Part shown: positions 55,795 through 64,000 of the stretch, one piece after another
How the letters are laid out: the number at the start of each line of letters is the position of its first letter
Position numbering within the stretch: the stretch's first letter is position 1
Assembly: GCF_001641265.1 (NCBI RefSeq)
Contig: NW_020167552.1
Span: 62,001-126,000 of the forward strand
From: Pseudogymnoascus destructans
Lineage: Eukaryota > Ascomycota > Leotiomycetes > Thelebolales > Thelebolaceae
Length of the DNA stretch: 64,000 nt
Direction of reading: 5' to 3'
Position numbers and translations under genes: made by a program
Notes under the pieces: generated by a model
The model's database searches: none
Told to the model about the DNA's origin: nothing
The model's input: only the letters and a program-made list of their open reading frames with translations

Positions 55795-56722
55795 GATAGT
55801 GACGTCTTGGTGGCTTCTTGACAGCGACTCCCTTTTTGGGACAGTCTTTCTTGGTGCCTTGCTGGCTCTCTTCTGGACAGGCATCTTGAGTACTTTCAGT
55901 CCAAACTTCTAGCTAGGAAAAAAGGAAGGTAGGGCTTGGTTCTGGGGTGATTTGGTGTGGTAAAGTACTAGTGTTGTCTGAATCTGAATTGGGGCTGAAA
56001 TCTGAACCAGACTTTTTAACCATTACTATTGAGAGGTTAATATAAATATTACTACAAAATTGGGGAGCTTACCAAATAGCCAGTAGCGAATTACATATTT
56101 GTGTTGAGCCAGTTGAGTAAGAGGAAGAAGGTGTAGGTGTAAATTGAAGCAAAGTGAGGTTGTTGTTATTTGGTGTTGCTAACGCCAGTTCGCTTAGGCG
56201 AGATATCTTGAGATTTACTTTTTATATGGCAATAGTGTAAGGACAGTTAGAACTGAGGCTGACCTTCAAGTCTGCAGAAGTATCCGAAGTATAATGTGAA
56301 GACTTCGATACTCGAAGCAGTAGGACAAGGTATAGTAGTTCAGGCTCCAAAGCATATACTTTATACCACAGGGGTCAAGTGGTGAGACTAACAGGTTGGC
56401 CAAGTGGTTCGACTCGAAGTAAGGGAATGCAAAGTAAGTCGAAGCAGGAGGAATTGCAAGAAGGCCAAGTAGTATATAATTTGCTAGCTAAAGATCAATA
56501 AGAGACATGAGCAATAAGTGCTTATATAACAGTAAAAATCCCTAGTGCCAAATAAGCGAAGGCACTAATTAACCGAACCCTAGCTAAGCGAGCCCTAGTG
56601 CAGCAAGCCAATAACAGAGAGCCTAAGCCAGTAGTCAACATTTGGGCTGATCTAGGTCAGCAAGTGAAGCAAAGTGAGCAAAGCAGGTGAAGTGAATGAC
56701 ATAGTGAAATAAGTACTAGATG
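55795..56722. other. AT-rich decayed sequence, no gene
   Basis: No coding frame of note. 56500-56620 shows short repeats of AAGCGA/CCCTAG words. Confidence 0.5.
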
Positions 56723-57376
56723 TAATGGTGGGTGCACCAGATGTGAGAATCTAGCCACCCAAGGAAGGGATGATTTTACTAAGACAACACACTGTCTTAG
56801 GAAACAGAGCCAAAGGGTTGTAGCTTAGACTATTTCACAACGCAGCAATCAGGTGTGTGATGTAGTGAAGTGGTTCAGACAAGTTGCAACAAATGTTGAG
56901 TCTGGGAACTCAGGGGTAAGTCAGAGGTTAACACCTCACTGACTTTTCAGAAACAAGGAGTAACAAGATGAATGCTTGGAAGCTTGTAAAAGACGTGGAA
57001 GTATGTGATAGTCGATTTACTGTATTGTCTGCTTGCCCTTTCTTAAGGAAAGGGCAATCCTATTTATGCCAAAGGAGTGTAGTTCTCTCATTTTCCATGA
57101 CTTTCCATGACTAACCAGGCTTGGTAAATGTATTAGAAATCAAGTGCGACCCACAACTAGCTTGCTAATCATGTAGCGAATGTAAGAGAATCCCATAGAA
57201 CCATCTCTTGGGTTTCTAGCCTATAGGAAGTGAAGTGAAAAGGAGGTCCAAGGTCAGAGTACCTATAGATAAATTATGTCATAACTTAACCAATCTTGTG
57301 GGTAACTAAGGAGCGATGACGTGTGATGAATCATAGAGGGTTGTAGAAGCTTCTAGAGCTATCGTTCATGTTCCTA
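56723..57376. mobile_element. 660-bp dispersed repeat, copy B (LTR-like)
   Basis: Second copy of the repeat at 25432-26092, same orientation, starting TGTAATGGTGGGTGCACC and ending GTTCATGTTCCTA. It has one 16-bp ATAGATAAATTATGTC unit and an extra block near 57131-57180. On the minus strand it is preceded by CTTAAGGGGGTGG, which resembles a polypurine tract, so it may be a 3' LTR whose element continues to the right but has been replaced by other fragments. Confidence 0.65.
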
Positions 57377-57480
57377 CCACCCCCTTAAGGAGGAGATTTT
57401 CTTAATAACTTGTTCAATGAGTGTCCAAATGATATGCCGTGATGTATGTAGCATAAACAGATGTAGTAGAAGAGTTTGCA

Positions 57481-57620
57481 GCAATCGTTGAGTAGTATTG
57501 CTTCTGTTGTTGGTGTGATAAGCCAAGATATGTATGGTGACTTGTAGGTTTGAGGAGGTGATTTCTAAGTTTGCTCTTGAGTTTGATAGCAAACTGAGTG
57601 CAACGAATGTCAGTATGACA
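57481..57620 (+). mobile_element. hAT transposase fragment, 140 bp
   Basis: Near-identical to 26237-26376. Encodes CRFEEVISKFALEFDSKLSA. Ends exactly where a gypsy polymerase fragment begins. Confidence 0.8.
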
Positions 57621-58072
57621 TAGACGTCAACTCGGTGGCGTACCGAAACCAACTCAGGCCTCCATTTTCCAAAGGCTTTCACAATTGCGAATAGTTCCTT
57701 GTCGTGGATCTCCCAGTTGATCTCATGTCTGGATAGGACGTGACTGTAGAAGCTTACGGGGTACCATCGCTTGTCAGGGTGTTCCTGGGACAGGACACCA
57801 GCTACCACTCCATCAGAGGAGTCGGTCTCCAGCTTCGTAGGCAATTCGGGGTTGAAGTGGTGAAGTGCCTGGACCGCTAAAAGTTGTCGTCGCAATTCCT
57901 CGAACGCATCCTCACATTCGTCTGTCCACCGGAACGGCTCCGAGGGACTAGTAATAGTTGTGAGGGGCTTTGCTATTTTGCCGAAATCTCGAATGAATTG
58001 GCAGTAGAAGCCACAAAAGCCTAGGTAGGACACCTGTAATGGTAGTCGGTCGGATCCAGTTGCGAAGGGGCT
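57621..58072 (-). pseudogene. Ty3/gypsy reverse transcriptase-RNase H fragment
   Basis: The minus strand encodes the end of the reverse transcriptase and the start of RNase H: VSYLGFCGFYCQFIRDFGKI, AKPLTTITSPSEPFRWTDEC, LETDSSDGVVAGVLSQEHPD (RNase H Asp), WYPVSFYSHVLSRHEINWEI and HDKELFAIVKAFGKWRPEL. Order and motifs (FLGFxxFYRxFI, F.W...C..AF..L, D.S..G.G..L.Q, Y...EKELLA) are those of chromovirus/gypsy elements. Both ends are truncated at unrelated sequences. Relic. Confidence 0.9.
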
Positions 58073-58613
58073 CAAAAAAAATGTAATTCATTCAATGGAA
58101 GAGTCTCCTCTATCAAATGCCTGTGAATGGCTAGCAGCAAACCCCTCTGAATCTGCAGGTGTTGCTAGTCAGATTTTGAAGGTCCCTAGGTCGACTATAC
58201 AGTCAAGAATCGCCCGAGTAGCCCAGCAGATGAAGCGGCCTTATGGGGGTCAGAATAAGGTGCTTTCTACTGCTCAGACAGAGAGGCCCTTAAGAAGTGG
58301 ATTTTAGAGCAGTATTACCTAGGGCTTGGAGCGAATAGGAGTATGGTGTTTACTGCAGTATGCCAGCTCCGGAGCCCACAGCCTCCACCATCACAGAGCT
58401 GGCTTACATAAGGAATGAGCTTCAGGATTCCACTTCATTACTACAAAGCCAATTGCTCTCCAGCGTACAAGGGCTCAGGACGAACTGAAGGTTATTGAGT
58501 TTGAGAAATACTTCCGATTTATAGGGGATCGTAATATACAGCCGGAGTCAATTTGGAATATGGACGAAACTGGCTTTCGAATTGGAATTCCTGGAGGTGA
58601 GAGAGTTATAGTA

Positions 58614-60604
58614 CTCGGTGTTCCACCCACTCGCTTCGCTCGTAGGTGGCGACAGCAAGTTGTGCGTGCGACAGCAAGATGTGCGACACATAAAACGAAG
58701 AAAAAGACGCCTTATATATCAACTATATAACTATATAATTAAAACATAAAATCAATAGAACTACTATCACTATCGCTACTGCCACTATTGCTACTATCAC
58801 TTTGATCCTTACTATACCGTAAAATGATCACTTTTGATTTCAACCCTTCCTTCTTCCGCTCTGCTACCCGCTTCCTCTCAACCTTACGCTCTTCAATTTC
58901 GATTTTACGTGCTTGCGCTTGTAGCTGCTTTACTACTTGGTCCGATTCCCTTGCTGCTCTTGCGTCTGCTTTTGCTTGCAACTTTGCTTTCTTCTCTTCC
59001 CGCATTTTCCGTGCATCTGATGCATATAACTGCCCTCCTTTCTGTAGTGATTTCCGTGCCCTTGCCTTTGCTGCCTTCTGCTCTACTGCACGTAGAGTCA
59101 TAATATCTAGCTCGGTCTTATAGAGCTCTGCCCGGTGTAGAACAACTGTAGTTCCACGTGCAAATGATTGAAACCCTTCTCTTGAAGGCGATGAGAAAGC
59201 TTCCTCTGCTCTCTTCTGCCAATGTTCAACCGCTTGCACACTTTGCATAGTTGTTTTCGGTGTTGAGATAATATTATATGAAGCAAATGGCTCATAATCA
59301 GGTGTTTGATTCCGAGTCTCTTGTATCTTGTCAATTACAAGTGGAGGATTATATGGATATAGTCCTGTATTTCTCCAACCAGATTGAATTGTACGGACAG
59401 TTAGAGATTGCCGTCGGATTTGCGGGAGGTCTGAAAGGAACGTACGTAGCTTATACTCATAGTCGTAGCTACGTACTGCTTGATCAAGTGCCTTTTGATG
59501 AAAGTGTTTGCACTGCTTAAAAACCGCTACATCAAGAGGTTGTAATAGATGTGTTGTATGAGCAGGAAGGCAGCAAATAACAATGTTATGCTCTTCTGCT
59601 AATGTAAGAAAGCGCTCTGTTTTATGAGAGTCATGGCCGTCAAGTAATAAGAGGCGAGTATCATCTGGTGCCATATGCTCTGCAGATAGTTGGATAAAAT
59701 GCATAAGGTATTGGATTGCAATGTCGTCGTTTGAATACCCGCTCTCATTTACAATAATGAGAGCATTTGGCTCAAGGTCATCATTGTACCATGAATCCAT
59801 ATGAAGTTTGCCAGGGATAATGATAGCTTCTGCAAGTGCAGCACCACTTGCATTTACTGCCTCAATTACAGTAACAGAGAGCCGATTCTCAGGATTATCA
59901 ACAGTCCACTGCTTTACACCGATTGGTACAATAACAGCCGTAGACTTATAACACCCAATCATATAGCCTGTCTCATCAACATTCCATAAATTATATGGCT
60001 TAATGTTATGTTTTGTAATAAGGGCGTTATATGTGAGAAAGAATTCCTCAAACACCTCTTTCTTTTGTGCTTGCTTCCGATGTGTATTTAACGTCTTCGT
60101 GTGAATTGTATGAAATTCGGGGTGTGCTTTTAGAAAGCGTTGTAGCCACCGTTGTGATGGTATCGTACGATTAGGTCGTAAGTCTGCAACTGCCCGTAGT
60201 ATCATAGATCGGTTGGCAGGGACCCCGCGCTCAAGTTGGTCATATATGAATTGACAGACCGCGGTCTCTTGCGATTGAGATAAGACTCGATTGCTACCTC
60301 CGTGGGGTAATTGAGGAGACGTAGTACTCGTAATACGACGTCGGAGTGTCTCACGGTTGACATTGAATTTATTTGCAACCCAAGCAATTGTATATGTACT
60401 TGGTTGTTTTAAGAAGAACTGTTGGGCCTCATTAAGGCGAGCAATCATAGTAGGATCGTTATTTTGAGGCATTGTAGATACTACGTTATGAAGAATACTA
60501 TTATTTTTTCTATATATCAAAATAGCGGTGTACGCACATCTTGCTGTCGCACGCACAACTTGCTGTCGCCACCTACGAGCGAAGCGAGTGGGTGGAACAC
60601 CGAG
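58614..60604 (-). mobile_element. pogo-class DNA transposon 3, 1991 bp, nested, 72-bp inverted repeats
   Basis: Bounded by TA (58612-58613 and 60605-60606). Ends 58614-58685 and 60533-60604 are perfect 72-bp inverted repeats starting CTCGGTGTTCCACCCACTCG. Each contains two GACAGCAA-led 19-bp units (58651 and 58670). Removing the element and one TA restores the reading frame of the host relic across the site. Contains one intact gene. Confidence 0.96.
58739..60472 (-). CDS. pogo-class transposase, intact
   Basis: A 577-residue transposase starting at the ATG in MPQNNDPTMIARLNEAQQFF. The frame is open further upstream only through the inverted repeat, so I start here. It has a helix-turn-helix (NKFNVNRETLRRRI), a CENP-B-type DNA-binding segment (TIPSQRWLQRFLKAHPEF) and a DDE core: LWNVDETGYMIG, LLLLDGHDSHKTERF and LLQPLDVAVFKQCKHFH, with all three Asp present. 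The long C-terminal coiled coil is rich in Lys, Glu and Ala (from about residue 470) and ends in a Ser/Asp tract (SDSSNSGSSDSDSSS). It has no zinc knuckle, unlike the transposase at 51296-52951. Perfect terminal repeats suggest recent activity. Confidence 0.95.
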   Translation of the reverse strand: MPQNNDPTMIARLNEAQQFFLKQPSTYTIAWVANKFNVNRETLRRRITSTTSPQLPHGGSNRVLSQSQETAVCQFIYDQLERGVPANRSMILRAVADLRPNRTIPSQRWLQRFLKAHPEFHTIHTKTLNTHRKQAQKKEVFEEFFLTYNALITKHNIKPYNLWNVDETGYMIGCYKSTAVIVPIGVKQWTVDNPENRLSVTVIEAVNASGAALAEAIIIPGKLHMDSWYNDDLEPNALIIVNESGYSNDDIAIQYLMHFIQLSAEHMAPDDTRLLLLDGHDSHKTERFLTLAEEHNIVICCLPAHTTHLLQPLDVAVFKQCKHFHQKALDQAVRSYDYEYKLRTFLSDLPQIRRQSLTVRTIQSGWRNTGLYPYNPPLVIDKIQETRNQTPDYEPFASYNIISTPKTTMQSVQAVEHWQKRAEEAFSSPSREGFQSFARGTTVVLHRAELYKTELDIMTLRAVEQKAAKARARKSLQKGGQLYASDARKMREEKKAKLQAKADARAARESDQVVKQLQAQARKIEIEERKVERKRVAERKKEGLKSKVIILRYSKDQSDSSNSGSSDSDSSSIDFMF

Positions 60605-60950
60605 TACCACGAGCAGCAAAGGAGCTATATACTCCAAGCCCTGAGAATCGTACGTCTATTACAGTAATAGAGACAGTACCTGCAGCTGGAAAAGTGATTC
60701 CACCTGTACTTATCATTCCGGGCAAAGTTCATATGGATTCGTGGTACCCTGAGAATCTCAAGAGTAGTGAGCTGATACTACTCTCCGAAACTGGCTATTC
60801 GAACAGTGAGCTTGCGGAGTAGAACCTTGGGATTCCCACTCCCATCATCGTACTGAGCAGTATGCTCTGCAAAAAGTTGAGGAGCCAATTCGGGACCCAG
60901 AAGCCCCCGAAAGCGAGTGCGAAAGCGAGTATGAAAGCTTGAGAGCGAGG

Positions 60951-61130
60951 GTGGGAGTGGGAGTGGGAGTGGGAGTGGGAGTGGGAGTGGGAGGTGGGAG
61001 TGGGAGTGGGAGTGGGAGTGGGAGTGGGAGTGGGAGTGGGAGTGGGAGTGGGAGTGGGAGTGGGAGTGGGAGTGGGAGTGGGAGTGGGAGTGGGAGTGGG
61101 AGTGGGAGTGGGAGTGGGAGTGGGAGTGGG
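60951..61130. repeat. (GTGGGA)n minisatellite, about 30 copies
   Basis: Hexanucleotide repeats of GTGGGA with one one-base slip near 60989 that changes the encoded dipeptide from Val-Gly to Gly-Ser. Runs of GGG every six bases on the plus strand could form G-quadruplexes. It lies inside the C-terminal coding region of the older pogo relic. Confidence 0.95.
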
Positions 61131-61166
61131 AATGAGGAAGAATTTTCCGTAAAATGGAATATTTAG

Positions 61167-61834
61167 GTAGCTTTACATACAAATTACTATGGTGGGGTAC
61201 TTACGGTCGCAAATTTTTGCCTTGAGCGAAGCTCAAGGTTGGTCACGACGATTACAAGGAGACAGGGAAGTAAGCGAAGGCCTTTTGATTTATAACTCAC
61301 CAATCCCATCGGCCTAATTAATTTAATGATACGGCTCTAGAAACAGAAAGGCATTTGATTACTAAGCCACTGCTCTGACTTGCCACGCTCTACAGTAGCA
61401 CCCCCCATAAGCATAGAAGAACGTCACGTATTCACCAACATCGCCTCAAAAACTCATTTTCAAAAATCCATAAAGTCAACAGATATTGCATTTGCCGACC
61501 TCCGCGCTCCTCCCCGCCAGGAGGCCCCATATATATACTTTTTCGAATCTACACCTAGATCCTCCCAGCGATCCCCACTGCTACAATCACACCACCATCC
61601 AAAAAGTGTCTCCCCGGCATTCCCATGATCCCGCACGGTCCACCGCAACCAACAATCACCAATCTAAAGCTATGTGCAAAAAAGAAGAAGGTACAAAGAA
61701 GAGTAAGTAAACAAAAAGAAAAAAGTCGTAGTAGTAGGAGGGGGGGTATCAACTCAAGCCTCGCCTTCGCGCTCAGTAGTAAGCCGCATCAAAAAGAATA
61801 AAGTCCCAACACACACACACACACGGTATCCAAA
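61167..61834. other. intergenic 3' of the GH55 gene
   Basis: Contains a CCTTGAGCGAAGCTCAAGG hairpin near 61213 and (AC)n at 61807-61824. No gene supported. Confidence 0.5.
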
Positions 61835-64000
61835 TCAAGGACTAACACCCGGCGTGAACCCCGGGACAACACCAGGCGTAAACCCGGGAACGACACCCGG
61901 GACAGACGGCAGCGGCGCCGTAGCGGTGCTGGTGGAGGCGGTAGAAACTGAGAGCGTGGTGTCTACAGCAGTGTTTACTGTGGTGGTAGTGGTTAGCGGA
62001 TGACCGTGGACGGTAGTAGTAGTGATAGAAGTGAGAGTGGTGAGAGGGAAGGGAGGAGCAGTCGTCGTGTCCGAGGACAGGCGACTTGTAGGAGGGCTGG
62101 AAGGAGAGTGTGAGGAGGAGGACGGGGGAGCCGACGATCGCGTCGTGGTAGTAGGTAGAGACCCGGGAGAGGAGCTTACGGCCAGAGCGAAGACGGCGAT
62201 GGCAGCGCAGAAGTTATTGCGGTTGTCCTTGTCGAGCGCGGCAGACTGGCCCTCGACGGTGACCATGTTGACAGCGGCCTTTGTGCTGAGGGCGAGCAGC
62301 TGCACGTTGCTCGAGGACTCGATGGAGACCATGTTGTCCTGGCAGCTGGCGGTGGCGAGGCAGTCCTGGTTGTAGTTGTCGAAGAACGAGTACAGGCCTG
62401 CGCCGTAGATGTAGACGTCCTTTGAGCCGCGGACGCGCACGCCCCATGCCTTCTTGGTCAGCGAGGAGCCCTGGGTCAGGTCGGGGTCGCTGAAGGTGGG
62501 GTTGGCGGTGAAGGGGACGGAGGCGTCGGGGTTGGATTGGTAGTAGGGCGTCTCGGTCTGGATCAGGCCCATAAAGACGTTGGCGGCGGCGTTGACCTGG
62601 TAGTTGTACAGGACGTTGTGCTCGCTGCTTGTGCCCCATAGCCAGACTGGGCCGGGGTTCGACTCGATGAGAACGCCGCGGCCGTTGTGGAGGTTGATCT
62701 GGTTGTGGTTTGCGAGGTCGAGCTCATGATCGGCAACCCAGAACCAGCAGTTCTCGACGTACACGGCGCCCTTGGCGGTGACGTGGAGGAGGAGGAATGC
62801 GGCGACGCACTCATCCTTGACGGGGGTGGTCTGCTGGGGGGTCTTGGAGCAGGTGTTAGACTGGAGCTTGGTGCCGGCGGAGCCACCGATGCGGAAGTGC
62901 ACGTCCCAAAGACCGGATGAGCCCTGGGAAGTCTGTCCGAGGTTCCACTCCATCAGGATCGCGCCTGGCTGGGGGCCGAGAGTCTGGAAGATGAGGTCGG
63001 AGATCTCAACGGCGCCAGATTCACCAGCGTTTCCAACCTTGAAGACTGGCTTGGGGTTGGCTTGGTCCTTGAAGAACGAGTCGCCACCAGCCATGATGAG
63101 AGGCCAGATTTCACCAGTGATGCGGATGTTTTTTGGGACGTTGACAGTCTTGGTGATGACATAGGCGCCGTGGTCGAAGTAGACGACAGAATTCGCGGTA
63201 GCGGAGTCGAAAACAGCTTGGATGGCAGCAGTGTCATCGGTGACACCATCACCCTTGGCTCCCTTATCCTTGACGGAGATGAACGAAGAGCTTGGGACAT
63301 CGGCGTATTGCGGCTTGGACTTGGCGAAGACTCTGCCGTCAGCACCGAGAAGGCTGGCGGGCTTGGTGGTGGTGAAGGTGGAACCCTGGACATCCTTTCC
63401 GGCGTTCACGGCCTTGTACTCGCGGCCCTGGACCCAGGAATCGATCTTTGCGTTTCCGGCAAGGAGGGTGGCCTGGGTGCCAGCGTTTTTAACGGCAACT
63501 GGGACGTTGGAAGACATATCGACGTTCTCAATGATCAGGGTGCCGTTGGTGGCGCCCTCAGTAATCTGGTAGACGGTTGCAATTCCGACAGGGGTGTTGC
63601 TGATCTTGGAGTCCATGACCAACACGGAGCCAACAGTCTGGGAAGAAGCACCACCGTTGGCCATATCAATACCAATCTTGCAGTTGTTAATCTCAAGTCC
63701 GTGGAAGGTCCATGCCCAGTTCCAGTTCATGAAGATGGCGGTCTGGCAGTTGTTGAACTTGAGGTTGCGGCTGGTGAACTGCTGGGATCCGAGGAAGGCA
63801 CCGTATTTGCCACCGTTGAAGGTGAGGTCGGTCATGAAGCCACCGGAGCCGTTGTCCATGAAGATTCCGACCTGGGCGAGGGCATCACCGCCATCTGTTC
63901 TCATGTTGAAAACGATGTTCTGGAGACTGGTGGCCTGGGCAACCTGCCAGTGGATACCAGCACCGGCAGTGGGGGGCATCAAAGTCAAGTCGATGACGAA
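61835..64000 (-). CDS. GH55 exo-beta-1,3-glucanase, 5' end beyond the window
   Basis: A secreted glucan 1,3-beta-glucosidase-type enzyme with two pectate-lyase-like beta-helix halves (Rossmann-free, GH55 'double helix'). 721 codons are visible and the frame is open to the window edge, so the signal peptide and the first part of the first helix lie outside. Visible motifs: HWQVAQATSLQNIVFNMRTD, MNWNWAWTFHGLEINNCKIG, then the second module start ISVKDKGAKGDGVTDDTAAI, VVYFDHGAYVITKTVNVPKN, LMEWNLGQTSQGSSGLWDVH and VWLWGTSSEHNVLYNYQVNA. The last 100 residues are a Ser/Thr/Pro-rich tail with a tandem PGVVPGFT repeat and no hydrophobic GPI-like end. No intron is seen in this part. Confidence 0.93.
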   Translation of the reverse strand, partial: FVIDLTLMPPTAGAGIHWQVAQATSLQNIVFNMRTDGGDALAQVGIFMDNGSGGFMTDLTFNGGKYGAFLGSQQFTSRNLKFNNCQTAIFMNWNWAWTFHGLEINNCKIGIDMANGGASSQTVGSVLVMDSKISNTPVGIATVYQITEGATNGTLIIENVDMSSNVPVAVKNAGTQATLLAGNAKIDSWVQGREYKAVNAGKDVQGSTFTTTKPASLLGADGRVFAKSKPQYADVPSSSFISVKDKGAKGDGVTDDTAAIQAVFDSATANSVVYFDHGAYVITKTVNVPKNIRITGEIWPLIMAGGDSFFKDQANPKPVFKVGNAGESGAVEISDLIFQTLGPQPGAILMEWNLGQTSQGSSGLWDVHFRIGGSAGTKLQSNTCSKTPQQTTPVKDECVAAFLLLHVTAKGAVYVENCWFWVADHELDLANHNQINLHNGRGVLIESNPGPVWLWGTSSEHNVLYNYQVNAAANVFMGLIQTETPYYQSNPDASVPFTANPTFSDPDLTQGSSLTKKAWGVRVRGSKDVYIYGAGLYSFFDNYNQDCLATASCQDNMVSIESSSNVQLLALSTKAAVNMVTVEGQSAALDKDNRNNFCAAIAVFALAVSSSPGSLPTTTTRSSAPPSSSSHSPSSPPTSRLSSDTTTAPPFPLTTLTSITTTTVHGHPLTTTTTVNTAVDTTLSVSTASTSTATAPLPSVPGVVPGFTPGVVPGFTPGVSP

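Larger units (their letters stand above)
58095..61166 (+). pseudogene. older pogo transposase relic hosting a nested transposon
   Basis: Left part 58095-58613: MEESPLSNACEWLAANPSES, the Psq-type helix-turn-helix, a frameshift near 58280, CENP-B-type segment (FHFITTKPIALQRTRAQDEL) and IWNMDETGFRIGIPGGERVI, the first catalytic Asp. The reading then breaks at 58612 for the nested element and resumes at 60605 with ELYTPSPENRTSITVIETVP and VLIIPGKVHMDSWYPENLKS in the same frame. A stop at 60820 and a deletion remove the second and third catalytic Asp. The C-terminal tail (EEPIRDPEAPESECESEYES) runs into a (GTGGGA)n expansion and ends EEEFSVKWNI at 61166. Confidence 0.88.

Noticed and set aside
25432..57376. 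The two 660-bp repeats as the LTR pair of one giant element
   Set aside because: They are 31 kb apart with many conserved host genes in between, and no matching target duplication was seen.
61213..61231. Small palindrome CCTTGAGCGAAGCTCAAGG as a regulatory site
   Set aside because: A single short hairpin in intergenic DNA with no repeated occurrence seen in the window.

Overview
The window is nuclear DNA of a filamentous ascomycete (Pezizomycotina). The evidence is short introns of about 45-130 bp with GT..AG ends and CTAAC/CTGAC-like branch sites, single-copy fungal genes (MOT1, UTP10, BMT6, an Ark/Prk-type kinase), fungal wall enzymes (GH72 glucanosyltransferase, GH55 glucanase, subtilisin-type protease) and several Fot1/pogo transposons. 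The exact class (Leotiomycetes would fit) cannot be fixed from this stretch alone. Start codons and introns were set by hand from frame, splice signals and family knowledge.

Layout. 1-6.9 kb is GC-variable, rich in microsatellites, with one unrecognised gene (3388-4431). 7-22 kb is a normal gene-dense block: MOT1 (minus), an Ark1/Prk1-like kinase (plus), a GPI-type beta-1,3-glucanosyltransferase (minus) and the rRNA methyltransferase BMT6 (plus). 22.7-28.9 kb is AT-rich and decayed: an internally deleted SCOT pseudogene, hAT and pogo relics, a 660-bp dispersed repeat and a large inverted repeat. 28.9-41.4 kb is again ordinary: a 72-residue complex I subunit, a GST, UTP10, two small hypothetical ORFs and the methionine sulfoxide reductase MXR1. 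42-45.5 kb mixes an intact BTB gene with two pseudogenes (phosphotransferase-like and arginase-like). A secreted subtilase follows at 46.8-48.1 kb.

48.2-61.2 kb is a nested transposon island. It holds three near-complete pogo-class DNA transposons, each with TA target duplications and terminal inverted repeats. One carries a single-base frameshift, two have intact transposases, and one of the intact ones sits inside an older pogo relic. The island also holds hAT relics, two solo LTRs each with its own perfect 5-bp target duplication, a Ty3/gypsy reverse-transcriptase fragment and a second copy of the 660-bp repeat. The window ends in a GH55 exo-beta-1,3-glucanase that runs off the right edge.

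Most genes are unrelated housekeeping functions (transcription, ribosome biogenesis, endocytosis, wall remodelling, redox defence) and do not form a pathway or a secondary-metabolite cluster. I found no convincing new multi-gene system. The most informative novelty is in the mobile DNA: the three pogo elements share an architecture of 17-19 bp direct repeats inside their terminal inverted repeats, and arrays of similar motif and spacing occur outside any recognisable element.
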